Below are positions 23,632-38,860 of a stretch of DNA of 64,000 nt, one piece after another (position 1 is the stretch's first letter; each line of letters starts with the position of its first letter). The stretch covers positions 51,968 to 115,967 of the forward strand of contig MU130569.1 of assembly GCA_015039465.1 (NCBI GenBank). The letters are read 5' to 3'. The position numbers and the translations under genes are program-made. The notes under the pieces are model-generated. The model was not told the DNA's origin. It was given only the letters and a program-made list of their open reading frames with translations, and ran no database searches. Source of the stretch: Phlegmacium glaucopus. Taxonomy: Eukaryota > Basidiomycota > Agaricomycetes > Agaricales > Cortinariaceae.

Positions 23632-24894
23632 CTAAACATCAATATCATCACTTCGTCGCAAACCACCATCTCTGCTCTCCTGACGCACAGAACTTCCAAT
23701 TTTCGAAATTGGATTCGAAATATTATCAGACACACAATGCAAACCTCCTGCAACCTCAAGTTCTACCATGGATATCATAGAGGTATCATCGTAGAAAGAT
23801 AACCCCATCGAGACCCGCATCTGGATGATGGTAGGCGCTATTCCCTAATAAGATCCCATATCATCATCAATAAGAACTAAAATTTTCAATCTGACTCACA
23901 TTAACCATTCCGTGGATCCCCGAGCTCATGTCCATAGCTTCGATGGCAGCCGTCGTCATCACCAAGAAACTCACAATCCAAGTTATTTCACAGGCTAATA
24001 ATGCCATGCCAGATTCGATGACTATGAATATGATCGATCGAAGTTTGCTCCCGCCATTGGCACCTGGGGTGTTCTTGTTCAAGGTGTTCTTGACGTCCCA
24101 ATACACCTTGGCAATCCTGAACGCGATCAAGCCTGTCACGAGAGCGTTCACAATCAAGGACATCAAGAGACTTGTCAGAACTCCATGTCCGCCCCATTGA
24201 TTCTCAACATCTTGTGCTTTGTGTAGTACCATTGCGATGAAGTACGACGAACCGGTAGCCGATAACCAAATAGCTGGAGGCAATAAAGTTGAATTCAGTT
24301 AGTGAATGAAGGCTAGTTTGGCCTTACTTAAGGATGCGAATGTCAAAATTGAAGGAATGATGACGACATAGATATTGCAACTCCATACAATCCAGCAGCG
24401 GTAGATCTTTTGAAATATTTGGATGAACAACAAAAACCAATGATGAGGCAAAAGTTGTTTATGCGTACTAGGATAAACTGAGCAATAAAGTTGCAACAAC
24501 CATATAATACATTGTCTGAAATCATCAAAATGGGGTACGATGGGTCGGTCTGCACAACTGATTAGCACCAAGATTTTTTTTTAATTGAAAGTTACGGACG
24601 GAATAGTGACTTACTGGGATCATGATAGTACCTGCTATATCACTGGCAAAGGCGCCGACAGATAAAACATATAGAGCACAGTGAGAATAGAAAAGAATGT
24701 TGTTCGTCTTGTCGGTGCCTTCCTTCGATGCCTGGTATTGTAAATACATGACAAATATGGCAGAATAGATTCCTGGACCGGTGTAGTATTGGACTGCTTT
24801 AGCCGGGGGAGGTGTAGAAGAGATAAATTGGCATACCGTACAAGAAACCTTCGACACATATTGAAATCGTGTCGATAGAAGTGATATTAGGCAT
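23632..24894 (-). CDS. 7-TM receptor-like membrane protein, tandem copy 5
   Basis: Start MPNITSIDTISICVEGF at 24894. Later exons: AVQYYTGPGIYSAIFVM, VGAFASDIAGTIM, NFIAQFIL with an intron before YRCWIVWS, ALVTGLIAFRIAKVYWDV, GSKLRSIIFIVIESGMAL, RVSMGLSFYDDTSM to 23632. One extra G near 24798, compared with copy 4, changes frame after IYLFYT. This could be a lesion, or an intron that copy 4 no longer needs. Role unknown. Confidence 0.6.
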
Positions 24895-24899
24895 GAGGT

Positions 24900-26270
24900 C
24901 GTTGTCTGCCCTCCGGTGGCCCACATCAGTCCTTGCTTATATACAAGTCCTGGCATAAATATAACGCCTGAAATGAACATGAAGGGTTCGCGACGATCTT
25001 CAAGAACAAAACTGGTCGCCTGTCAATCTTTTCTTCAGTTCAGATAAAACACAGATCAGTTCCGCATACATAGTGAAAATCGTCGACAACACAAATTGAC
25101 CCTAGCAGGACCCCGGGCAATGCCAGATCCCTATCACTAGTATCAGGACAGGATTTGATGAGGTTTGACAGGTCCAACTGACTCCAACACGCTTGGTCTT
25201 GAAGTGAAATGCCAGATCCATTGTATGGACCCTAATGGCGCATTGGGATAATTTATTAGTCTTCCATGGTGCAGTGAATTTTGTACAGAAGCCAATATGG
25301 AGCCGACCGGATTATCTGCTCGCCATGGAAGGTCAAACAGATTTTAATCTTATCTTATCGCATCCATTTGTTACCTAAGGCTAATGGCTGTGACCGCCAT
25401 GTGCCAACTTGGACAACCATCCACGCGTGGACGATCTTGGTACGAGACTATGAGAAATTTCTGGTATTGTCTGGGGTCCTTTGGTAGCCCGTCATGCACC
25501 CATGTGGAAAATGGCTGTACACGACAATCAGTAAACATTGACAGCCAGTGTCAGCCCATCAAAATTTAAAACAAGGCCAGCATCATCAAGAGGTATATTA
25601 TAGCCCATACCTGCCAATGGGTTATGGGAGGTTATGTTATGAGAAGTCACCAGTCAGTTTTGATGTAAATTTCGGTTTAGTGCCCGCCAAAATGTATGGA
25701 TTATGGGGGGATTTTATGGGTTATGGGTTAAGAGGGGTTCGACTGTATACTATGGTGAGTCAGGACCGTTTACGAAAGGATAATATGCTGTGTCTTGGTG
25801 ACCCCGAGTAGCTTCCCCTTAATAATACTTGTCAGTAAAAAAAACCATCATTCAATTAGTACTAGCATAATTGACATTCAATAGCAGTGCGACGGCGCCT
25901 ATCAAGAATCTGAATCGCATTGCTAATCCTAAAGTGTAAGAACTGGCTACGACTTGCACTGAATTTCTTTGGTTAGGCAAAAAAACAAAAAAAAGCCTAT
26001 TAGTACTGTGGATAATTGGTGGGAGAACATGCCTGTGACTTTTGCATATACTCCCTAAGGATGTCCCACCTGGGTGTCAGGTTAACCTATGGCAACGATT
26101 GTAACGAGTACATAAATAGTTGAAGGGCAACAACACCATTAAAGACAAGAACAACATTCCTCCCAAGCCACCGCAACACTTTCTCTACGGTTCAACAATC
26201 AGTCCAAAAAATATATTATACAAACGCAACAAAAAATTGTCTACTCGGAGAGCAACCAAAGCAACCTACA
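24900..26270. other. Intergenic spacer, second copy of 19260-20960
   Basis: No gene supported. It is a sequence-related but shorter version of the spacer upstream of 7-TM copy 4. Confidence 0.45.
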
Positions 26271-26274
26271 AACA

Positions 26275-28549
<2,275 letters not shown>

Positions 28550-28739
28550 GGTTGGCAAGGACAAAACAGCGCTGGCACAGGGAATTAATGTCCAATGTCG
28601 GAAAACTCCGAAATGCATTGACTTTGTCACATGTTCTTTGACTATACAAGTAATGCTCGAGTAATACCCCTCCTTGTCTGTTGACGGATGGGCAGATGTT
28701 ACCCCGTTCGCTGCAATCACTCTCAATCCCATGGCCACT

Positions 28740-29430
28740 ATCAGACCAAATATAAAACAAAATTCACCTCGGTGATAGCCCTAATCATCGATTAATCATC
28801 AGAAATAAAACATGTGCTTCTTGAACATTGCTGCGTTGTCACTACTACGAGGATTCTCTTAGCACCACCGAGGGATGTTTTATTTATTTATTTTATATTC
28901 ATTCGAGCGAACGGTTCTAGGAGTCTGTGTTTCGTGTACCACGTTTGCACAACATCAATATTTACAACTTGTTTACAACTAATAATAATACCAACTTCAT
29001 CATGCATCTGCTTCGACGAAAGTTTTGGCTTCCATTGGTGCCTCATATCTATAGATATCTTGGACCCTGGTGAATTTCATAATAAAGGTGGTCCCAGAAA
29101 TGCTCAGCCTATTATTGTTTTTAGTTCAATTAAAATGTGACGTTTTTGTGACAACTCAAAGGTCCTTTTTCAAAGCTCTTGCAGTGAACTATCTTTATCA
29201 CGAACTGCGATTGCCATGTCTTCATATATATACAGACTCTCACGTAAGATTATCTAGCGAATGTAAATCACATCCACCCTTGTAAAACGATCATAACGCA
29301 CGTTAAGAAAAGAACAAGTAATGGAATTACTTGGTATCCTAAAAAGAAAAGTATATAAAAAGAGGTAACGTCAACGACACATAAAAAACCCCGCCATAAT
29401 ATGTTCCTAATTGTCAATGATCTCCATTGA
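28740..29430. other. Intergenic region between GH47 and MFS genes
   Basis: Nothing recognisable; AT-rich. The GH47 promoter should lie at its left end, and the MFS gene 3' end and terminator at its right end. Confidence 0.4.
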
Positions 29431-29436
29431 CTACTA

Positions 29437-32260
29437 CTAGTACCTCCCAACGACCTTGGAGTTTTCTCCTGTCTGATCATGCATTTTCGAGTTTCTCGAC
29501 ATTTTCATGTACCTTGAAATGAAAAAAAAAAAAGTCAGGATATCTTGTTTAATTCTTGGATAATAAAGAGACCAGTGGACACGTACAGCTTTTTCTTGTT
29601 CAATGTTACTTGTAAACGTTTCGTTCTTCTCTATCATTTGTCTACGGTATGCGTCGGATCCAATGACTATAAAAGCGGGGTGTGTGAGCGTCATCAACAA
29701 ATGTGTTGAGAAAGGGGTGAAGAAAAGAAAAACGTACTCGAAGATTCACGGTACAGAATATCAATCTGTTCCAATGATAATCCTTTCGTTTCAGGAATGA
29801 AGAAGTACCTATAAGCAAAGGATTAGAATCAATTATGGACGGGTTTCCAACAACAACGACGAAACTCACGTGAAGACGAAACATCCAACACAAGTTCCAC
29901 CCCAAATGAAGAATACTTTAACACCTAGGTTCGCAGCCTTGACTGCGTTTACACCGGTGGTAGTTGCGTCGACGAGGTAAGGAGTTGCGTAACCGATACC
30001 AAAGTTCCATAACCAGTTGCTTGCGACAGCTAGTGACATTCCTTTTGCTCGGATGGCGAGAGGCTGGAGAGAACGTGGAATGAGCGGGTTAATGGGCGGG
30101 ATAGAGGAAGAACTTACGAAGATTTCTCCAGTTACTACCCATGCAACAGGTCCCCAAGAGGTGGCGAAGAAACTAATATAGCTATGGAAAAAGAAAAACC
30201 AAACATGAGCATTGAAGATAATGAAAATTAAGAAAGAAAGAAAAAAACGTACAAGCACACAAACGCAATCAACACTTTCTGGGCGGGCACATTAACGGAA
30301 CCATCAGCTTTGACATGACCAACAGTAACTCCGACAATGGCGACGATAAATTCGCAAACACACATCCCGACGGCACCGATGAGTAGGAGACGACGACGGC
30401 CGACTCGGTCGATAAGTTGAATTCCGACCATGGTCATTACGGTGTTTACTACATCAGCGATGATTCTGAAAAAGGGGGAGTGTTAGAGTGAAGTTTTGGT
30501 TGCAGGGGTAAAGGAAGGTTTTACGAACTGGATGGTGAAACCGTTTTGGATACCGGCTTTGAGGAAAAAGGTCTGGACGATTTGTTGAGTATAGGTAATT
30601 TATGTGATGACTGATGAGGAGGAACTTACTGTTCCGTAATAGACTGAGAATCAAGGAACTGTCAAGTACTTGAAAATGAAAAGATGAAAATTTGAAAACC
30701 CACAAATGAAATTAATGCCCGTCAATTGTTGCCACTATAAACCAGTCAATAAAGAAAGAAAGAAAGAGAGAAGAAAACACAAACCCCTTGCAATAAAATT
30801 CCAGTCCAAGTTCTAAACCCATTCCTGTTCTCAGTGTTTCTAAAGCAATCTAAATAACTAGATGCCCCAAGGGCTTGTTCTTCCACCAAGGCAGTCGCGA
30901 TCTCACGTCTTTCTGCTTCGACTTCCGGTGAATCAGGAGCACGCGTTAGGAGTCTGCCGAGAGATACACGCGCTTCGGCTTCACGGCCTTTGAGGAGGAG
31001 GTAACGGGGACTTTCAGGAAGGCACATCTATTTATAGGAAATGTCAGCCATCTACGCTTCGGAAAACTAGGGGGCAGAAAATAAGCACCATTCCACCACT
31101 TAGGATAGCGGCCCATGCGAATTGGACGGCAATAGGAGTCTGAAAGAAAATGTCAGTACATCACTTCATATCGATGACGAATAACTCCATATTGATGACG
31201 AAGGGTAAAGGGAAATGCGGCGGCAGCCATCAGATGATAACAATAGCGTTGCAGACCCAGGGTAATATGTTGTTGCATATGAAAAAAAGACATACCCTCC
31301 ATGCCGAGTGATCGTTGCGATTTTTGGTTGCATTCAATACGACAGCTGATAGTAAAGCGCCGATAGTAACTATTTTTAGAAACGCGAGAAGTATCATGGG
31401 TTTTGAGAAAAGATCAACGAGAAAAAATTAAGTTGAACTGACTCGCGAGCTGGTAAAGTCCGACAATGAGACCACGGATGTTTTTAGGAGCACACTATGA
31501 TGGTTATGATAATCGATGGTCAGGTTTCAACGAGTATGGATAACGCGTCCTTTTTTTTTACCTCTGATTGATACATTGGGACTAGACAAGAGACGAGACC
31601 CTGAAAAAAACATGATAGTTTGAGCAATTGCACATGGTGTTACAATTATCTGTACCTACCACGCCAATTCCGGCGATAACTCGCCCTACGATAAAAGTTT
31701 GCCATCTGGCATCGAGTTGCAGACCAACACCAAGAGAGAAAATTACGCATGACGCGACAATTCCCCATTTACGGCCGACTCGGTCTCCCATTGGGAACGC
31801 GAGAAGCGCACCAAAGAAAGTTCCAGCAGAGAGAATAGATACCTATTGAAAAAGGCCGACATTTAGATAAAGTGATATAGAAATAAGTGCGATAGGAACT
31901 GACCACAAGACTTTTCTTGTTAACCGGGAGGTAATAGTCATCGACTCCGAGACCTGGTGCTAGACCTGGTTGGAACACCCCAAATACTTTCAACCAATCT
32001 CCCATGGCAATGATTCCTCCAATTGTTCCTGTATCATACCTATTCTCAGAGGTGTAATCAGACGCCTTGAGAAGGTGAAGCAGCTATACTTTGACGAACC
32101 CGAACAGGATGCCTCCAAACGCTGAAAAAGAAAAAAAAATTAGCCCGCTGGCATAAGAAAAAAATTGGGGGGACGCACCGGCGAACGCGGACATAATGAC
32201 TGCCCATACGAGTGAATCCGACTGGACACCACCCCCTGTACCTCCTGGACCGCCTGCCAT
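29437..32260 (-). CDS. MFS sugar transporter (hexose-transporter-like)
   Basis: Start at 32258-32260 (MAGGPGGTGGGVQSDSLVWA). About ten introns are visible. Motifs in order: AFGGILFGFVK / YDTGTIGGI, GDRVGRKWG (loop 2-3 signature), RVIAGIGVG, PMYQSECAP, QLAITIGALLS, CLPESPRYLLLKGR (PESPR signature before the central loop), WQQLTGINFIFYYGTTFF-type exon, DRVGRRRLLLIGA, WGPVAWVVTGEIFPLAIRAKG, NWLWNFGIGYATPYLV, FVFTYFFIPETKGLSLEQ. The cytosolic tail ends at 29437. This is the full 12-helix plan of the sugar porter family in the plasma membrane; the sugar taken up cannot be told from sequence. The frame looks intact. Confidence 0.88.
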
Positions 32261-32399
32261 TGTGTATAGTAGGTCGAAGAGATGTACTTCAACAATTGAG
32301 GAAAGTGAAAAAAGTCACAGAGACTAGGCTGGGGAAGGAAAGTGCGACTCGGAAGAACCAACCACCCTTGACTTATAAAGGTCCGACCGAATAGAAGAT

Positions 32400-33655
32400 C
32401 TAGTCATTTTCCAGTAAGCACACAACGGTTACGCGAGGTAGCACACCTGCCTACCAGTATGTAACCATCTTCGCGGGAGTGTATGCCGCCATTTTATGGA
32501 GTTAGGTAATTCACCCCCGCTAAGGGTCCATTCTGATCACACTTATCGGCCAGGACAGAATCATCTGACCGAGAATGGTGGGGGGCATTATTTTGACTGG
32601 TAAGTACATGAGTGAGGATTTGTCAATTAATGGCAAAGCCGATGGTTACGAAGCCGACCTGCGTGGAAAGGATATAAAAGTGAGGTCAATACTGCAATGG
32701 GAATGTCTAAGTTCTGCTATATATTTGGTTTACCTCACTAATAACCAACTCCGGCGTAAGCTTGGATCCACAAAGGTATTCGAGTAATTAATTGACTGCT
32801 TCTCGAACGTTTATTTAGCAAATTCCTGCCAGAGATGTGTAACACAAACGCCTGGTGCTGCAAATAATTTTATCTGCCAACCGGAGTATACTCGTCAAAA
32901 TCACCCCTCATGGCTGTCATTTGACCTGAAGAAAAATAAACCTTTGATGACGAGTAGTGAGGAGTCGGCCCATAGAAGGCTCCTAGATCTCATCCTTCAT
33001 GATAAATCGTTTTCATTGGTGTAGCACGAAAGTATATGCCTCCACACTCACCGGACCCCACATGCACACCGTTGTCCCCATCATGCATCATGTTTCATAT
33101 GCTGGCCCAGATCTAAGCTGATCTAAGCAGGTAGCGCGCGGGGAGGATCGAAAAGTGCCCCTGTAGCAAGTTACATCTCCATCCATCATTGATCCAAGGT
33201 GATGTGATAGTGGTCACTGGAAATGGCATGGTGCAGTGGTTAAGAGTACGTCGAACCACGCAACGAGTAGAGTCACGAGGTAATCAGGAATCGGCCCACC
33301 GGCCGCCAACGATAGCATCAAATTTATGAATACATCAAATATTTTATAGAGTAAATTTACTTGGGCAATTGGGTGTTGCAACAAGTCCATCCGAAGATAT
33401 TTCTGAGAGTTGAGAACTACAAAGTTGGATTTTCCGACTCAGAGAGTAAGCCGCATCGCTGGCCATGAAAACTCCGACCGTCCGGCTGCCGTCCGCTGTT
33501 TGGGTACTGAGATATTGAATAATCCCAGTTGAACCCTGAAAAAACCCTTTGAAACGCCCGAAAGTAGTCCGAAATCTGGTCTTGAATAAGTTGAAGGTCA
33601 ATGCAACATTTTCAAGTTGACATGTTGATAATTATTAAATTAAATAAAACTAAGC
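32400..33655. other. Intergenic, with one tRNA A-box-like phrase
   Basis: No supported gene. gcatggtgcagtggttaaga at 33226-33245 resembles a Pol III A box but I find no convincing B box within ~60 bp, so no tRNA is called. An 85-codon minus frame (33344-33601) has no recognised motif. Confidence 0.3.
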
Positions 33656-33659
33656 TTGC

Positions 33660-34600
33660 TCGGGGGTTTTGTGTCCCCGGTGATCAAACAAAGCCAAATC
33701 TCACTATCAGACGAGTTCAAAGTTGACCTTGTTTCGACCTAAAATTTGTTTTCGGCATCTGGCTTTGTAACTATGTAACTTTTCCGTTTGAATCGGTTTA
33801 AAATCTTCTTGCACAAACGGATCATTCTGAAAGCATCGACAGTACAGAGTTTGACATACTCAAACAACACGATATATCCATCCATCTCGCAGTTCATTCT
33901 CTGTCCTATCGCCAAGTACTGGGAATATATTTGGGATTCACCTTTCGCGTTCCATCCAATTAAAAAAGAAGCTGGTTGGTCTCTCCAAACTTTGCGAAAG
34001 ACCTTAGGCGGAGGATGGAGGGACCATCCGACATCAATAATGTGGGCAAGGAAGAAATGGGAGCGAAAAGGTCAGTTTACATTGGAGCCTGTCGCTATTC
34101 ATTCCCTTTAATAACATAATTTCATGAGTATTGGGGTTGGATGAAGTATGGATATCAACAAGTCCTGCTCTAACGACGCAAAGAAACGCTCAACTCTTGT
34201 CCCATCAATGTGATCCGGAAGTTTATAAATCGGCCCTGGTTGCTTTACGAGCGCTTGCCGTATCGGGTTAAGCAGCGGTGTGCATCTCATAATGATGAGA
34301 ACGGTCGGTGGGACTGGAGAGACTGGGGGATTGACGGATGGCTTGCCAGTCAGTCGGTCACCCGGTAAACAGAGAAAGAAATGCGAGCATAGCCTTCCGA
34401 AGGAAAAGAAGTTATAAACGGAGCAGGGTAGGATGAAGGAAGATTGCCTATTGTAAATCCTCTTGTGAAGGTATCGAAACCCTAGGCACGAATTTTTTGG
34501 GTGCTCCGATATATTTTGACCGGCAACTACGTAGATACAAGTGTCCGAGCTATCTCGGAACAACGCCCAGAAGTACAAGTCAAATATTCAATCACGAGAC
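33660..34600. repeat. Dispersed ~1 kb repeat, copy A
   Basis: It shares long near-identical stretches with 44270-44995 and 45055-46050: caaagttgaccttgtttcg, the tttgtaactatgtaactttt block, cagtacagagtttgacatac, gaccttaggcggaggatgg, cgcttgccgtatcgggttaa, gaacggtcggtgggac. Minus-strand peptides such as LR.FPKLWRDQPAPPLIGWN (seen best in copy B) suggest it derives from a protein gene I do not recognise. Confidence 0.65.
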
Positions 34601-35273
34601 AACTCTGGCCGCATCGAGTCTGGTTCAATACGCGCGAGATAGGATGGTTCACGTCGATCCAAGTGCCTAGAAACTAACGAAGTACTTATCTCATAATAGC
34701 GCACCCTGACAATCGGAGAATTTCGGAGTGAGCGTTACCGTCTCACTCTCCGAGATTTGCGATTGATGATGCGGAGAAGATTTTTATGACCATGAAAGTG
34801 GCCAGTGAAGGCGGAACAGACCAAGGATGTGAACGAGGGGCGGTGGCGACGCTTGCGTAGATGGGCAGGATAGTTGGTTCTAACCAGATTAGTAAATAGA
34901 TAATGAAAACAATGTCTCGGCTTACGAAAAGGTCCCCAGCGGGATATCGCTAGTGGGCTTTGTGGGCAAAGTTGAATTGGAAACTGTATCCATGCATCTA
35001 TGTAACCCCTTCTCCTTGGTAATGTAGTATCCTTAATCCTCGCCATAAAAATCAGAGAGAAACACCATAGTGATCTTCCAATAACGGATCATCGATGTCT
35101 TGCCATACTCAAGCATGCTTGGAAGAAAATAATTATAATTCAGAGAGAAGGAGCTTTCTGACCCTTGTGCCTTGTGTAGGTAGCCAGTAGCCTATTGGTT
35201 CCATCTAAGCACTCCACGTTCCCGATGACGAAGATCGACAGCCGGATTGAGATGGCCGCGCGTCGGTGATATA

Positions 35274-36030
35274 AGGTAGAGGACATCCATCCCACCAACG
35301 TCACGTGGCATTACTTTTGTGTGACGCTCAGCTCCAAATGAGGAAATTTAAGTTAAAAAAGCCTCTGCTGAGTCGAACAGATGCATTTTATCAGTTTTGC
35401 CTTATAAAATCTCTTTGAAATCATGTTAAGATATTATATCCCCGACGGTTTACTCGAGCGATCAAAATTAAGTGAGCTGAATTAAGATTACGATGAGAGT
35501 AACGGTACTACCAACTACCATGACTGATAACAAGGTAATTACAAACTATGTACACACTATATGAAGACTATATACTGTAAATGGCCTATTGACTACATAC
35601 TGATTAAAATAAGCTTTGTTAATAAATGGGTTGTTCATCAGAATTAAGGTAGGTTAGCCCTCTCAAGATCATCCATTAAGCTTTCAGGAAGTATGCGATG
35701 GCTGGCCTTTCTTAATATTTTCCATCCTCCACAGAGCAAATTTGCGTTTACATGCCATGTTCAACACGGTCGGGCAAGGCTTTCGAGACGCATTGTGCCA
35801 ATATGCACGCGTTTGGCTCTAAAATTAGATTCAGCACTTTCAGATCAAACAGTATAGTATTATTTACTATCTAGGGACTAAAATTAATCATTTAAGTACA
35901 ACTTTTATAAGATAGATTTGTGCTAAAGCACATGTAGCGGCTACAAAGTCAATTTTTAAGATTTTTTACCGGATTTGGGTGTGTCACAGCCATGCACGTG
36001 ACATTGGTGGGATGTGGATGTCCTCTACCT
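35274..36030. mobile_element. Non-autonomous inverted-repeat element (MITE-like), 757 bp
   Basis: The left end aggtagaggacatccatccc then accaacgtcacgtg is matched in inverse at the right end (cacgtgacattggtgggatg, then tggatgtcctctacct). A TA dinucleotide flanks both sides (35272-35273 and 36031-36032). There is no ORF inside. TA duplication with such ends fits a Tc1/mariner-type or related derivative; the family is inferred. Confidence 0.7.
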
Positions 36031-36034
36031 TACG

Positions 36035-37070
36035 TTGAGTTGGATGTCACAAAGGTGTCACAGATCCTTGCAACAGTGTCTGCTATAAAAGATATATATA
36101 TTACATCAATTGATTACAGTTGACAATATTTTTCACTCCTCACTCTGCATCTGAGAACAGTATGGGCCTTGAAATGAAAAGATGACAATCAAAACTGCCA
36201 GCTCTGAGGTTTTACCCTTGCAGTGCCTGAAGTTTGAATCCCAGGTCCCCAGCAATCCTTGGAAAGCAGCCCCATCCTTTTAGAAGCACCTTGAGGGAAT
36301 TGGTAACTACATTTAACTCCAGTATATCATAACATTTACTATTAAATTAAGCATGCTGTTGACAAAATAGTCCCTAACCCTTCAAACCCTGGAGTTTACC
36401 CCTGCTCATCACTTGCCATGCATTGCCTCAGTGCTCACTCTTCTTGGTTTCTCATCATTTCTATGCTTAGGCATCCCTTCACCATGTCCAAATCATGTGC
36501 AATCAATTTTATTGTTACCTGGATACCAATTATTCCTCTTGGCCACCTTTTATTTTATGGTGTGACTTTTTATATTTTCTCAACATAACTCTATGCATTT
36601 TTGATTTGATTTACTCCACATACCTTGTATTTCATTTCCCTACTTGTTCCAATCACCTTTACTATAAAAACCATGTACCTTAGTTACAAAGTACCCACCT
36701 TCATGTCAGAGTTCAGATTCAAGTTTCTCATTGCCTCCATCATTCTCCTGTATTCCACTTTTTTGCAACCTAATTTTCTAATTGCAGTCACCTCTCATTG
36801 CACTTACTTGTTGCCTTGTACTTGTTGCCTTGTACCCATTGGTACTTTTTTGCAACTACTTGACTCAGTGATTAGGCCATTGAAGCCCCAAGGTTCATAA
36901 ACACCAATAATTAATCCACCTATAGCATACTGACAGTGTATCAATATTTCCACATTATTATTGTTAAGGTGAATGTTTAGCCTTTACAACTAGGGATCAT
37001 AGGCTTACTATAAGTCCATTGCTACATTGAATTTTATTAATAACAAGATGATGGGCCATTGGGCCTGTCT
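36035..37070. other. AT-rich intergenic region 3' of the NLR gene
   Basis: No gene. A phrase resembling a Pol III B box (gaagtttgaatcccaggtcc near 36227) hints at a decayed SINE; an A box is not clear. Confidence 0.3.
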
Positions 37071-37076
37071 TCCTGT

Positions 37077-38860
37077 TTAATACCTTGCCATTTCTTCCAT
37101 GCCAAGCAACTTCTTTCTTATGTCCATGATTTGAACTTCTAGTTGCTCAGCTTCAGTCAACCTTCCCTGATTATAGTACATGTTTGTTATATATTCCATG
37201 CTTGTGAGGGTGAATGGATGTTCTGTGCCAAACAGCTTCTTGCTCATGTGCATGACTTGAGCCTGTAGCTTCTCTGCCTCATTCCACCTTCCCTGATTCC
37301 AGTATGTGTTTGCTAGACTTCCCATGCTTTTGAGGATAGATGGATGTTCTGCACTAAGCAACTTCCCCCCCATGCTCATAACTTGAAACTCTAATTGCTC
37401 TACCTCATTCCACCTGCCCTGATTACAGTATATGTTTGCTAGATTTCCCATGCTTCTGAGGGTATCTGGATGTTCTGCACCAAACAGCTGCTTCCTCATA
37501 TCTATGACTTGAACTTGTAGCTTCTCTGCCTCATTCAACCTTCCCTGATTCCAGAAGGTGTTTGCTAGATTTCCCATGCTTCTGATGGTCTCTGGATGTT
37601 CTATACCAAGTAGCTTCTTCCTCATGTCCATAACTTGGTCATGTAACTTCTCTGCCTCATTCCACCTTCCCTGATTGCGGTATGTGTTTGCTAGATTACT
37701 CATGCTTCTGAGGGTGTCTGGATGTTCTGCACCAAGTAGCATCTTCCTCATGTCCATGACTTGAACCTCTAATTCCTCTGCCTTGTTCCACCTTCCCAGA
37801 TTACGGTGTGTCTTTGCTAGATTTGCCATACTTGTGAGGGTGTCTGGATGTTGTGCACCAAGGAGCTGTATCCTCATGTCCATAACTTGAACCTGTAGTT
37901 CCTCTGCCTTATTCCACCTTCCCTGATTCCAGTATGTGTTTGCTATATTTCCCATGCTTCTGAGGGTATCTGGATGTTCTGCACCAAGCAGCTTCTTGCT
38001 CATCTCCATAACTTGAACCTGTAATGTTTCTGCCTCATTCCACCTTCCCTGATTAGAGTATGTGTTTCCTAGATTCCCCATGCTTCTGATGGTGTCTGGA
38101 TGTTCTGCACCAAGCAGCTTCTTTCTCATGTCCATGGCTTGAGCATGTAACTGCTCTGCCTCATCCCACCGTCCTTGATTGTGATATGTATTTGCTAGAC
38201 TTCCCATACTTCTGATGGTGTCTGGATGTTCTACACCAAGTAGCTTCTTGCTCATGTTCATAACTTGAATCTGTAGTGTTTCTGCCTCATTCCACCTTCC
38301 CTGATTCCAGTATGTGTTTCCTAGATTTCCCATGCTTCTAATAGTGTCTGGATGTTCTTCACCAAGCAGCTTCTTTCTCATGTCCATGACTTGGGCATGT
38401 AGCTTCTCTGCCTCATTCCACATTCCCTGATTGCGGTATGTGTTTGCTAGACTTCCCATGCTTCTGAGGGTGTCTGGATGTTTTGCACCATGCAGCTTCT
38501 TGCTCTTGTCCATGACTTGAACCTGTAGCAGCTCTGCCTCATCCCACCTTCCCTGATTGCGGTATGTGTTTGCTAGACTTCCCACACTTCTGAGGGTGTC
38601 TGGATGTTCTGCTCCAAACAGCTTCTTGCTCATGTCCATGACCTGAACCTGTAGCTGCTCTGCCTCATTCCATCTTCCTTGATTATAGTATGTCTTTGCT
38701 AGATTTCCCATGCTTGTGAGGGTGGATGGATGTTCTGCACCAAGTTCATTCTTCCTCATGGACATGACTTGAATATCCAGCTGCTCTGCATTGTTCCAGT
38801 CTCCATTCTCTCTCATGACTAGTGCAAAATTGGTCCATATATCATCATAGTACTGCTTGT
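37077..38860 (-). repeat. Tandem TPR-coding repeat, 126-bp unit, ~14 copies
   Basis: Head-to-tail 42-codon units are very similar at DNA level (ttccctgattrcggtatgtg, cttctgagggtgtctggatg and the gttctgcaccaa block recur almost unchanged). High DNA identity points to recent expansion or homogenisation among units. Confidence 0.9.

Noticed and set aside
33226..33290. Possible tRNA gene (A-box-like tggtgcagtggttaag).
   Set aside because: No B box GGTTCGANNCC at the right distance and no acceptor-stem pairing.
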